Source: JANOMH01 sp031422295 (lineage in GTDB: Bacteria; Pseudomonadota; Alphaproteobacteria; Rhodobacterales; Rhodobacteraceae). From it: a DNA stretch of 64,000 bases. Location of the stretch: contig JANOQM010000053.1 in the NCBI GenBank assembly GCA_031422295.1, forward strand, positions 62,001-126,000. The letters are read 5' to 3'. Of this stretch, positions 50,420-58,898 are shown piece by piece; position 1 is the stretch's first letter, and every line of letters starts with the position of its first letter. The notes under the pieces are model-generated. The model searched no databases and was not told the DNA's origin. It saw nothing but the letters and a program-made list of their open reading frames with translations. Position numbers and translations under genes: made by a program.

Positions 50420-51874
50420 CTAATCCTTCAGGCTTTCTTCGCGCAAGCCATCCGCGAGGAGGTTAAGACCAAGCACCATCGTCAGCAGCGCAATGGCCGG
50501 GGGCAGGGCAGGATGCGGGTAGATCGACAACAAGGTCCGGCCCGCATTGATCGTGCTGCCCCAATCCGGGCTGTCCGGCGCAAGCCCAAGGCCGAAAAAG
50601 CCCAAAGTGCCCAGCAGGATGGTGGTATAGCCAATACGCAGACAGAAATCGACGATCAGTGGCCCACGGGCATTCGGCAAAATCTCCCATAACATCACAT
50701 ACCAGGCCTGTTCGCCACGAGTCTGGGCTGCGGCCACATAATCACGGGTCCGCAGGTCCAGCGCCAAACCGCGCACAATCCGGAATGACGTGGGCGAGTT
50801 TACAAACACCACCGACACAAACACCACCAGAATCCCCGGCTCGATATCAAACAGGTCCAGCGATCCGGGCAGAAAATTCAAGGCCGTATCCGCCTGCGAT
50901 ATCCCCACCAGATACAGATAAATCATCACGCCCAGCACCCCGATCAGCAGCGGCGTGCGAAACGACGGCTGGGTGTGATAGCGTGAGTTCAACAGCACCG
51001 CCATAAAGATGATCGGAAACAGAAACAGCACCGCCGCCATATAGCTGGGAATGCCAGTGTCGACGATTTCAGGCGTAACCAGCAGGTAGAACAGCAAGAT
51101 CACCGGGAACGCTAAAATCAGGTTGGCACAAAACGAGATGATTGTGTCGATCAGCCCGCCGTAATAGCCAGCAGGCAGGCCCAGCGTGATCCCGACCATA
51201 AAGGCAAACAATGTGGCCAGCGGCGCAATCGCAATGACGATCCCGCTGCCTTGCACCATCCGGCTGAACACATCGCGGGCCTGATCATCGCCACCCAGCA
51301 AATAATGTGGAAACAGCCCTTCATCTGCGGCGTTTGGCACCGGAATGCCCGGCAATTCGTTCTTCAACCCCGAGATCTGGCTGAGGGCATCATGGGTCCC
51401 GATCAGGTCGAACATCGCCCCAAAGATCGCGGTGAACACCCAGAACATCACCAGCCCCAGCCCGACCATGCCCACCGTGCTGTCAAACAATTTACCATAC
51501 AGGCCCAGTTTTCGTTTAAACTGAAATGACAGGGCGAACAGGGCGATCAGGGCAATCCAGACCGGCAGGAACCGTTTGGCCATCGCCCCGATAATCCCGG
51601 CGTCGCCATAAGGCAGCAGGACCCCACCGACGATATAGGCCAGAAACACCGCGCAGAGCGCCAGAACCAATATCCGGAACGCGCTATCGGCCAGCCCCGA
51701 AATCCCGGTCTTGGCGCTGATCGTGCCATCCGGATTGGATTGCAGCGTGACCGGGGCCGCGAAAAACGACAGCACGATCACAGCGACAATCGCCACCACC
51801 AACAACACGGCGACAAGGCCAAGAGCCGGGTTCAGGATGCTGCCAAGACTGCCAGTCCAAGTGAGAGGGTCCAT
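50420..51874 (-). CDS. ABC transporter permease, DppC-like with long N-terminal part
   Basis: At 484 aa this is much longer than a usual DppC (about 290). The C-terminal half has the binding-protein-dependent permease core, with EAA-loop-like RTRGEQAWYVMLWEILPNARGPLIVDF. The N-terminal 190 residues add extra membrane helices (AVLLVVAIVAVIVLSFFA, ILVLALCAVFLAYIVGGVLL, FLPVWIALIALFALSF, GMVGLGLVMFWVFTAIFG). It starts 14 bp after the other permease stop and lies 4 bp before the ATPase. Confidence 0.9.
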   Translation of the reverse strand: MDPLTWTGSLGSILNPALGLVAVLLVVAIVAVIVLSFFAAPVTLQSNPDGTISAKTGISGLADSAFRILVLALCAVFLAYIVGGVLLPYGDAGIIGAMAKRFLPVWIALIALFALSFQFKRKLGLYGKLFDSTVGMVGLGLVMFWVFTAIFGAMFDLIGTHDALSQISGLKNELPGIPVPNAADEGLFPHYLLGGDDQARDVFSRMVQGSGIVIAIAPLATLFAFMVGITLGLPAGYYGGLIDTIISFCANLILAFPVILLFYLLVTPEIVDTGIPSYMAAVLFLFPIIFMAVLLNSRYHTQPSFRTPLLIGVLGVMIYLYLVGISQADTALNFLPGSLDLFDIEPGILVVFVSVVFVNSPTSFRIVRGLALDLRTRDYVAAAQTRGEQAWYVMLWEILPNARGPLIVDFCLRIGYTTILLGTLGFFGLGLAPDSPDWGSTINAGRTLLSIYPHPALPPAIALLTMVLGLNLLADGLREESLKD

Positions 51875-51888
51875 CTGATTTTGCCCCT

Positions 51889-52929
51889 TCAGGAGATACG
51901 GATGCGCGGGTTCAGAAACACATAGCCAACGTCGGAGATAAGCTGAGTAATCAGCACCACAAACACCGACACGACCGATACGCCAAGCAGCAACTCGATA
52001 TCGTTATTGCCCGCCGCCTGCACCAGGGTCCAACCGAACCCTTTGTAATTGAACAATGTTTCGACCACCACGACGCCATTCAGCAGCCATGGGAACTGCA
52101 GCATGATCACGGTAAACGGGGCGATCAGCGCATTGCGCAGCGCGTGCCGCAACACGATATTGCGAAACGACACGCCCTTCAAACGGGCGGTCCGGATATA
52201 TTGCGCGGTCATCACTTCGGTCATGCTGGCGCGGGTCATCCGGGCGATATAGCCGATCCCGTACAGCGCGATGGTCATGACCGGCAGGGTAAAGTTGACA
52301 AATGTGGCGTCATCCGCCGCCGACGTGGCCGACCCGTTGAATATCTTGACCCCGGCAGACGAGGCCAGCAATGCGATGAACACCACGCCCGACACATATT
52401 CGGGTGTCGCAGTGGTGACGATTGACACGGTCGACAGGCTGCGGTCCAGCCGCGACCCTTCGCGCATACCAGCCAGAACCCCCATGATCAGCGATCCGGG
52501 CACCATGACCAGCATCACCCAGAACATCAGTTTGCCGGTCCGGGCCAGGGCGGTTCCGACCAGTTCGCTGACCGGGCGTTTGAATTGGGTGGAAAACCCC
52601 CAGTCGCCCTGCAACACGCCACAATAGCTGGGCGCCACATCGGCAGTAACCTCGGGTGAAATGCAGCGCCCGTTGATGACGCCATTATTGTCATAGGTCC
52701 AGCCGGGCATCACCCCCAGCCATTCCGCATATCGTTGCACGACGGGTTTGGCAAAACCATTCTCGGCCAGCCAACTTTGCACCGATTCATCGGTCATCCG
52801 CACCGATCCTTCAGACCGGGCCAGTTTTTCGAGGTTGGGGGCAAGGTTTGTTAAAGCGAACACTATGAAGGTGAGAACAAGCGCCGTGAGGCACATCATG
52901 CCTAGTCGGCGTGCAATAAACAAAAGCAT
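51889..52929 (-). CDS. ABC transporter permease, DppB-like
   Basis: This 346-aa inner-membrane protein starts LLFIARRLGMMCLTALVLTFIVF, as DppB proteins do, and has the EAA-type loop YIRTARLKGVSFRNIVLRHALRNALIAP. It has six predicted helices. I chose 52929 because AAGGGA lies seven bases upstream; an ATG at 52950 is also in frame. Confidence 0.92.
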   Translation of the reverse strand: MLLFIARRLGMMCLTALVLTFIVFALTNLAPNLEKLARSEGSVRMTDESVQSWLAENGFAKPVVQRYAEWLGVMPGWTYDNNGVINGRCISPEVTADVAPSYCGVLQGDWGFSTQFKRPVSELVGTALARTGKLMFWVMLVMVPGSLIMGVLAGMREGSRLDRSLSTVSIVTTATPEYVSGVVFIALLASSAGVKIFNGSATSAADDATFVNFTLPVMTIALYGIGYIARMTRASMTEVMTAQYIRTARLKGVSFRNIVLRHALRNALIAPFTVIMLQFPWLLNGVVVVETLFNYKGFGWTLVQAAGNNDIELLLGVSVVSVFVVLITQLISDVGYVFLNPRIRIS

Positions 52930-53029
52930 GGCCAATCCCTTTAGCTGCACGCCCCACTGCGGGCGCGACGGGCGAGGATGCCGGTGCAGTATAAAATCTG
53001 ATCCGACGGGTTGTGTGTGGCCCCTGAGG

Positions 53030-53064
53030 CGACCGGAACCCGCCAGTGCGGCAGGTTCCGGCCT
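53030..53064 (-). terminator. hairpin between the binding-protein and permease genes
   Basis: CCGGAACC (53033-53040) and GGTTCCGG (53054-53061) form a perfect 8-bp stem with a CGC/GCG inner stem. No T run follows. Such hairpins after ABC binding-protein genes often protect that mRNA segment or reduce read-through, giving more binding protein than permease. Confidence 0.55.
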
Positions 53065-53081
53065 GTCAGGTCAGAACAGGA

Positions 53082-54725
53082 TCAGGCCGACAACGACCAT
53101 TCGGCATGGTGATGTTCGAACGACGGGTGCATTTCCACACCCACGACATTCGCCTTGGCATGGCGGAACAAGGACCGCCAGAAAGGCTGGATCATAATGC
53201 CTTCGTCTTGCAGGATTTTCTCCATCTGCCCGCACAGCACGCTGCGTGCTGCGGCATCCGACACCGACAGCGCCTGCGCCATCAGGCTGTCAAACTCGGG
53301 GTTGGCCATCGCGGTTTCGTTCCACGACCCGGTGCTGGTATAGGCCAGGGACATGTTCTGCACGGCCAGCGGGCGGTGGTTCCATGTGGTGCCCGAGAAC
53401 GGGTATTTCTGCCAGTCGTTCCAGAACGTGGACCCCGGCAGAACAGTGTGCTTGATATTCACACCGGCATCGCGGATCTGCGCCACAACCGTGCTGCAGG
53501 TCGCCGCTTCCCATGCGTCGTCCAGCGAGATCAGCTCAAGTTCCGCATCTGCCAGACCGGCCGCAGCGAGGGCCGGCACGGCCAATGAAGCGTCAACAAC
53601 CTGCGCTGGCAGGGCCGCATATTCCGGATGAACCGGGCAGGCATGGTGGTTTTCTGCGGTGGTGCCCAGATTTGAGTAACCCAGCTCCAGCACAACCGCA
53701 TTATCCACAGCGGCTTGCAGCGCGCGACGGACATTGACGTCTTTGTACAGGTCGGACAGCTGGTTAAAGCGTACGCAGATCGTGGCGGCGGTCACCGCCT
53801 CCATCTTGACCCAGCCCAGATCATCCATAATGCCGATGAAATCGCCGGTGGTTTCATAATTCACGTCAATCTCGTCGGACGAGGCCATGGCGACCATGGT
53901 CGACGGATCAGTGCCCGCATCGATATAGTGGATTTCGTCCAGCGGCGGGGTGCCGCCCCACCATGTATGGGCCGCATTGCGGACCAGCGTCATCTTCTGG
54001 CCAACCATGACTTCACCGGGCAGATACGGGCCAGTGCCGATCGGATTGGTCGACGGGTCCTGGCCATCGGCCAATGACGCATGCACCACGGCCGACGGAT
54101 AATCGGCGATGTTCGGGATGATCGCGATATCGGGGGCCGACAGGTTCAGCTGCACGGTATTGGCATCGACCACGACGACCGCACCTTCGCGCAGCATCTT
54201 GGTCGCCTCATCGACCAGGCCGGGGAACCGCGACGCCATCGCATTGCCTTCGACATTGCCATCAGTCCAGCGGCCAAAGTTGCGGGCCACGTCATCGGCG
54301 GTAAAATCATCGCCATTGTTCCACTTGACGCCCTGACGAACGTTCAGCGTGTAAACCGTGGCATCGTCATTGGTTGACCAGCTTTCGATCAGCCGACCCT
54401 CAAATGTGCCGTCCGAATTATACTGGACCAGATATTCCAGCCAGCCACGATAGACGTTGGCGATCTGCGGCCAATCGGCAAGGCGCGGGTCTTTGACTGC
54501 CTTGGTTTCCATCGACATGCGCAGAATACCGCCCATGGTGATATGGGCCTCGGCGACGGCGGGTGCGCTTAGGCCCAGCAGGCCGTAAGCGGTGGTTACC
54601 GACAACCCAAGCGCCGTAGTGCGGGTCAGAAATTCACGGCGGCTCAACTGGCCAGTCGTGACTTCATTGGCATACATCACCGCAGCCGGATGTACCGCTG
54701 CGTTGATTTTCGAGTGATGAGTCAT
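53082..54725 (-). CDS. ABC transporter substrate-binding protein, family 5 (peptide/dipeptide type), Tat signal
   Basis: This 547-aa periplasmic binding protein has an N-terminal twin-arginine motif (SRREFLTRTTALGLSVTT, about residues 28-45) after an unusual 27-residue leader. The SBP_bac_5 domain follows, with YTLNVRQGVKWNNGDDFTADDV and VRRALQAAVDN. It is the first gene of the importer operon. Export through Tat rather than Sec suggests folding before export. The ligand is unknown: the class takes peptides but also sugars and opines. Confidence 0.92.
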   Translation of the reverse strand: MTHHSKINAAVHPAAVMYANEVTTGQLSRREFLTRTTALGLSVTTAYGLLGLSAPAVAEAHITMGGILRMSMETKAVKDPRLADWPQIANVYRGWLEYLVQYNSDGTFEGRLIESWSTNDDATVYTLNVRQGVKWNNGDDFTADDVARNFGRWTDGNVEGNAMASRFPGLVDEATKMLREGAVVVVDANTVQLNLSAPDIAIIPNIADYPSAVVHASLADGQDPSTNPIGTGPYLPGEVMVGQKMTLVRNAAHTWWGGTPPLDEIHYIDAGTDPSTMVAMASSDEIDVNYETTGDFIGIMDDLGWVKMEAVTAATICVRFNQLSDLYKDVNVRRALQAAVDNAVVLELGYSNLGTTAENHHACPVHPEYAALPAQVVDASLAVPALAAAGLADAELELISLDDAWEAATCSTVVAQIRDAGVNIKHTVLPGSTFWNDWQKYPFSGTTWNHRPLAVQNMSLAYTSTGSWNETAMANPEFDSLMAQALSVSDAAARSVLCGQMEKILQDEGIMIQPFWRSLFRHAKANVVGVEMHPSFEHHHAEWSLSA

Positions 54726-54802
54726 TCAATTTCTCCCTGAGACACGACGCTATGTTCCGAAAGGGAGGCTGCTTTGGACCGTCGGCCGTATACAACGTCA
54801 GT

Positions 54803-54826
54803 CCGCCTTTTGGCGGTGTCATGACA
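54803..54826. promoter_or_regulatory. hairpin and 10-bp palindrome before the importer operon
   Basis: CCGCC-TTTT-GGCGG (54803-54816) is followed at once by TGTCATGACA (54817-54826), a perfect palindrome. They lie 78-101 bp before the binding-protein start. A candidate regulatory site, perhaps for the AraC protein encoded just upstream; evidence is symmetry only. Confidence 0.35.
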
Positions 54827-54980
54827 TCCATCCCTATCAAAGTCATTCGGCACTGTTTTGTGACGCAGGTCAATGATCGGTATCGGCATTTCCTGTCACA
54901 TTTGCGACGGAGCAAAAATAGTCTGCGTCGCCGAACCTACCGTAACCACACATCTTTCAACCTTAGGGTGAAAAAAGATG

Positions 54981-55799
54981 TCAAGACAGCGACATCTGCC
55001 CCTTACGGCGAAAAGCCGAGGGGGTCAGTCCGGCCCGGGCCTGAAAGCTGCGGGTGAAATACGCAGCCGATGCGAATCCCAGGCTGCGGGCCACGTCCTT
55101 GACCGGAACACGGGTATCGCGCAACAGCAGGCGGGCCTCGTAAATGATCCGGTCATTCAGCAATGACAGGGCGGACCGGCCACAGGTAATCTTGCAACAG
55201 CGGGTCAGATGCGTTGGCGTGACACCCAGCCTGCGGGAAAAATCCGCCACGCCCATATCCGTCTTGAAATCCCGCTCGACCAGATCGGTATAGGCCGCCA
55301 CCAGCCGGGCGGCAGTGGTTTTAGACCGCTCTTCCGCCGGATCAGCGGGGCGCGATTCCATCTGCCGCTGAAAAAATACCGAAAGGATGCCCACATGATA
55401 ATGCGCCGCCCGGGAATGCCCAGATTTATGCGAAGCCATTTCGCGGTCGAGGTTGTCAAACAATGTGGCCACTTCCTTTTGCGCCACGACATCCCGCAGC
55501 CGCAGATGAATGTGGTCTTCGGGCCATTCGCTGGCCATGGCGGCGGGCACGGCCAGCATCAGGCCGTAAACGCTGGGGCCAACTTCGAATCCATACATGG
55601 TATGGGCCGGAATAAAGATCAGGTTGTTAGGGCCATATCCCGAGGTCAGCCCGGCCACAGTAATCCGGCCCTGACCTTTGTGAATCAGAATCAGGCGTGG
55701 GCTGGCATGGCTGCGCATCGCCTCGGTCCGCCAGCGCCCGGCGGCTGCATTCTGCGCAATAGCGGTCAGCGAAAGCTGGTTTTTGGACAAATCGAGCAT
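54981..55799 (-). CDS. AraC-family transcriptional regulator
   Basis: This 272-aa protein has an N-terminal cupin-like sensing half and a C-terminal double helix-turn-helix (about 170-265: MGVADFSRRLGVTPTHLTRCCKITCG; VPVKDVARSLGFASAAYFTRSFQARAGLTPSAFRR). The start at 55799 gives a family-like N-terminus; an ATG at 55871 is also in frame. It lies 255 bp upstream of the importer operon on the same strand and may control it. Confidence 0.9.
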   Translation of the reverse strand: MLDLSKNQLSLTAIAQNAAAGRWRTEAMRSHASPRLILIHKGQGRITVAGLTSGYGPNNLIFIPAHTMYGFEVGPSVYGLMLAVPAAMASEWPEDHIHLRLRDVVAQKEVATLFDNLDREMASHKSGHSRAAHYHVGILSVFFQRQMESRPADPAEERSKTTAARLVAAYTDLVERDFKTDMGVADFSRRLGVTPTHLTRCCKITCGRSALSLLNDRIIYEARLLLRDTRVPVKDVARSLGFASAAYFTRSFQARAGLTPSAFRRKGQMSLS

Positions 55800-55916
55800 G
55801 TTTTGCTTTCGCGGCTGGCAGGGCGGTTGGTTGAATAATGAAACGCCGGGCTGGTTCGTGCAAGTAAACAATCGTGAAACCAGAAATTGCGCAATAATCC
55901 GGCGGATGGCTTTGGA

Positions 55917-56819
55917 TCAGGACCAATCAGCGGGATCGAGCACCGTCCAGTCCTGCATCCGTGCGCGAAACCACGTACGCTGCCGTTTGGCATATTGGCG
56001 GCTGGCGATAATCGCCGTGTCGCGGGCCTGATCCAGCGACAGGTCACCGTCCAGATGTGCGATCAGTCCGGCAGCCCCGATCGCCTTGGCTGACAAATGC
56101 GCAGGGTTCCAATCGCGCCGCATCGCTTTGGCCTCAAACAAGGCTCCATTGTCCAGCATTGCCGCAAACCGGGCAGCGATTCGGTGGTTCAGCCAGTCCA
56201 CATCGGGCCGCAACACAACGGCCTTGGCCTGCGTCAGGTCCAGCAGCGGGGCCGGGGTATCGGCCTGCCAGTCAGACAATCCGCGCCCGGTGCTGGCCTG
56301 AACCTCCCATGCGCGCTGGACCCTTGCCCGGTTCAGCGTATCAATCCGCTGGCGGGTGCGGGGGTCGATCCCGGCCAACAGCTCCGCCAGCACCATCGCA
56401 TCAGCCTGCACCCGAATCTCGGGCGGCACCGGCGGGATCAGGGCCAGCCCGTCGGTCAGGGCGCTGAAATACAACCCGCTGCCGCCGACAATGATCGGGC
56501 GCTGCGGGCCGGTCAGATACGGCAACACATCGCGCAACCATTGGCCAACCGAATAAGGCGCATCATAAGCGACATGGCCATACAGCGCATGTGGTGCGCG
56601 GCCCCGGTCAGCCGCAGTCGGCTGCGCAGTCAGGATCGGCCAGCGGTCAAACACCTGTAATGCATCAGCATTAATCACAATCCCGCCTTGGGTTTCCGCC
56701 AGATGCAACGCCAGCGCCGATTTGCCCGACGCGGTCGGCCCGGCAATCAGGATCGGCTGGCCCGATGCCGCGCCAATAGTCGCTAATGTTTCATCAACCC
56801 GCCGCAATTGTCGCCCCAT
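55917..56819 (-). CDS. miaA: tRNA dimethylallyltransferase
   Basis: It adds the isopentenyl group to A37 of tRNAs reading UNN codons. The 300-aa protein has the P-loop LIAGPTASGKSALAL, the INADALQVF motif, the PIIVGGSGLYFSALTDGLA segment and RQYAKRQRTWFR near the end. The start is uncertain: ATG 56819 is the closest before the P-loop and leaves a 67-bp gap to divergent pyrH; the frame is also open to 56894, inside pyrH. Confidence 0.93.
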   Translation of the reverse strand: MGRQLRRVDETLATIGAASGQPILIAGPTASGKSALALHLAETQGGIVINADALQVFDRWPILTAQPTAADRGRAPHALYGHVAYDAPYSVGQWLRDVLPYLTGPQRPIIVGGSGLYFSALTDGLALIPPVPPEIRVQADAMVLAELLAGIDPRTRQRIDTLNRARVQRAWEVQASTGRGLSDWQADTPAPLLDLTQAKAVVLRPDVDWLNHRIAARFAAMLDNGALFEAKAMRRDWNPAHLSAKAIGAAGLIAHLDGDLSLDQARDTAIIASRQYAKRQRTWFRARMQDWTVLDPADWS

Positions 56820-56886
56820 GCCATTGAACCCGGCCCCCGTTTGCGACACTTTGCGCGCCAAGACCACCAAGCGCAAAGGGCCCCCC

Positions 56887-57639
56887 ATGAGCAAGACAGA
56901 AAAAATCGCATTCCGGCGCGTGATGCTGAAAATCTCGGGCGAGGCGCTGATGGGCGACCGGGGCTACGGGCTTGACCCCAAAACCGTCGAACGGATCGCG
57001 CTCGAGGTTAAATCCGTCCACGATCTGGGCGTCGAAATTTGCATGGTGATCGGTGGCGGCAACATATTCCGGGGCCTGCAAGGGTCGGCGCAAGGGATGG
57101 AGCGGACAACAGCCGATTATATGGGCATGCTCGCCACCGTGATGAACGCGCTGGCGATGCAAGCCAGCCTCGAGGCGCTTGGCGTCTTTACCCGCGTGAT
57201 CAGCGCCATTCCGATGGATCAGGTCTGCGAACCCTACATCCGGCGCCGCGCTGTGCGCCACCTCGAGAAAAAGCGAGTCTGCATTTTCGCCGCAGGCACC
57301 GGCAATCCGTATTTCACCACCGATACTGCCGCCACCCTGCGCGCCAATGAAATGAGCTGCGAGGCGATCTTCAAGGGCACCAAAGTTGACGGCGTCTATG
57401 ACAAGGACCCCAAGAAACACGCGGACGCCAAACGCTACACCCGCGTCACCTATGACGAGGTTCTGGTCAAGAATCTGGGGGTCATGGATGCATCCGCCAT
57501 AGCCTTGGCCCGCGACAACAATCTGCCGATCATCGTATTTTCGCTGGACGAACCCGGCGGTTTCCGCGGCATTCTGGCAGGGCAGGGCACCTATACCACT
57601 GTCCACGGCGATACCCCGCGCGGGCGTGAAGAAGCGTGA
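56887..57639 (+). CDS. pyrH: UMP kinase, with a probably foreign 3' end
   Basis: It phosphorylates UMP to UDP. The 250-aa protein has the amino-acid-kinase core: RVMLKISGEALMG, EICMVIGGGNIFRGL, DYMGMLATVMNALAMQ, FAAGTGNPYFTTDTAA and KVDGVYDKDPKK. The ATG at 56887 follows AAGGG. The last 29 codons (57553-57639) are repeated at 60063-60149 with 74 of 87 bases equal; nearly all changes are silent. So pyrH is intact, but its end has a diverged twin on the other side of the methyltransferase-nuclease insert. Confidence 0.96.
   Translation: MSKTEKIAFRRVMLKISGEALMGDRGYGLDPKTVERIALEVKSVHDLGVEICMVIGGGNIFRGLQGSAQGMERTTADYMGMLATVMNALAMQASLEALGVFTRVISAIPMDQVCEPYIRRRAVRHLEKKRVCIFAAGTGNPYFTTDTAATLRANEMSCEAIFKGTKVDGVYDKDPKKHADAKRYTRVTYDEVLVKNLGVMDASAIALARDNNLPIIVFSLDEPGGFRGILAGQGTYTTVHGDTPRGREEA
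57607..57632 (+). repeat. candidate attachment core in pyrH (left copy)
   Basis: These 26 bases are identical to 60117-60142 and are the longest identical run in the duplicated pyrH end. They contain the perfect palindrome CCCGCGCGGG. The position, inside the 3' end of a conserved gene at one edge of an insert, is that of an attachment site. Confidence 0.5.
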
Positions 57640-57758
57640 CCGGCCAGGCGGCAGCACAGCGACCATCTTCATCTGACGTTAGGCATAATGGCTGTTAGGC
57701 TGGCCTTGTCGGATTCGCTTCGGGGCCGACGCCTTCACTTGACATCGGGAAGACATCA
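57640..57758 (+). promoter_or_regulatory. leader of the inserted methyltransferase-nuclease pair
   Basis: This 119-bp segment holds a direct repeat GTTAGGC (57678-57684 and 57694-57700) with a -10-like CATAAT between them (57684-57689), and a small inverted repeat GTCGG / CCGAC (57708-57712, 57726-57730). It probably holds the pair's own promoter. The repeats could be an operator, but no control gene is present. Confidence 0.35.
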
Positions 57759-58898
57759 ATGAGCCTCAAGCCTGCATCCTTCGGCAATCAGGCACTTTCG
57801 AATGCCAAACGGGCGAAGAATGATGAGTTCTACACGCAATGGACCGACATCGAGCGGGAAATGAATGCCTATCTGGAATTTGATCCCGACGTGTTCCGGG
57901 GCAAGACGTTGCTGCTGCCCTGCGACGATCCGGAGTGGAGCAATTTCACCAAATTCTTCGCCCTGCATTTCCAGGAGTATGGGCTGAAAAAGCTGATATC
58001 GACCAGCTATGCGCCCAACAGCAATGGCAGCGGGGCGTTTCGGCAGAGAAACCTGTTCGAAACGGGCAGTCCCGCATATAGCGAATCCAGATCGATGGAG
58101 CGGGGGCGGGTCATGGTGCTGGAGGCCGACACAAACGCCGACAGCCGTATCGATATCGACGATCTGCAATGGTCCTATCTTGACGGCGACGGCGATTTCC
58201 GCAGCAGGGAAGTGACCGCGCTGCGCGATCAGGCGGACATCATCGTGACGAACCCCCCGTTCAGCCTGTTCCGCGACTTCGTTGCCTGGCTAGTGGCAGG
58301 CGGGAAGATGTTCTCGGTCATTGGCAACAGTAATGCGACGACCTACAGCGAAGTTTTTCCGCTGATACAGCAGGACAAGCTCTGGCTGGGGCCGACCATC
58401 ACGAGCGGTGACCGTGAATTCCGCGTTCCCGAAAGCTACCCGCTCGATGCCGCCGGATTCCGGGTGGATGACGACGGCAACAAGTATATCCGGGTCAAAT
58501 CCGTCCGCTGGTTCACCAACATCGACCACGGTCGCCGCCACCAACCACTGCAGCTTATGACCATGGCGGACAACATCAAGTTCAGCAAACATGCAGATCT
58601 GCGTGAAAGCGGCTACCAAACGTATGCGAACTACGATGCCATCGAGGTTGGCTTCACCGATGCGATCCCATCCGACTATGACGGTGTGATGGGCGTGCCG
58701 ATTACCTTTCTCGACAAGTATAACCCGGAGCAGTTCGAAATCCTTGGCACCAGCCTGCAACTTGGCACGCCGATGAGCGGCATTGCGAAAAAAGGAACCT
58801 ACCCCACGGGTGGCCCGAGATTCTATGTGCCGAACGGTGACGGCACCTATCGCCGCACCTATGAACGGATTGCCATCCGAAAGAGGGCCGCCACATGA
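57759..58898 (+). CDS. adenine-specific DNA methyltransferase, EcoRI family
   Basis: This 379-aa protein has the EcoRI-methylase family marks: AKNDEFYTQWTDIEREMNAY (KNDEFYT at residues 20-26), LLPCDDPEWSNFTKFF, and the catalytic N6-adenine motif NPPF (165-168) in DIIVTNPPFSLFRDFVAWL. Family members methylate adenine in a short site (GAATTC for M.EcoRI); the site here is unknown. It overlaps the DUF262-HNH gene by ATGA. The pair lies between pyrH and frr, which are normally adjacent, and is bounded by the duplicated pyrH end, so it is acquired. Confidence 0.92.
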   Translation: MSLKPASFGNQALSNAKRAKNDEFYTQWTDIEREMNAYLEFDPDVFRGKTLLLPCDDPEWSNFTKFFALHFQEYGLKKLISTSYAPNSNGSGAFRQRNLFETGSPAYSESRSMERGRVMVLEADTNADSRIDIDDLQWSYLDGDGDFRSREVTALRDQADIIVTNPPFSLFRDFVAWLVAGGKMFSVIGNSNATTYSEVFPLIQQDKLWLGPTITSGDREFRVPESYPLDAAGFRVDDDGNKYIRVKSVRWFTNIDHGRRHQPLQLMTMADNIKFSKHADLRESGYQTYANYDAIEVGFTDAIPSDYDGVMGVPITFLDKYNPEQFEILGTSLQLGTPMSGIAKKGTYPTGGPRFYVPNGDGTYRRTYERIAIRKRAAT

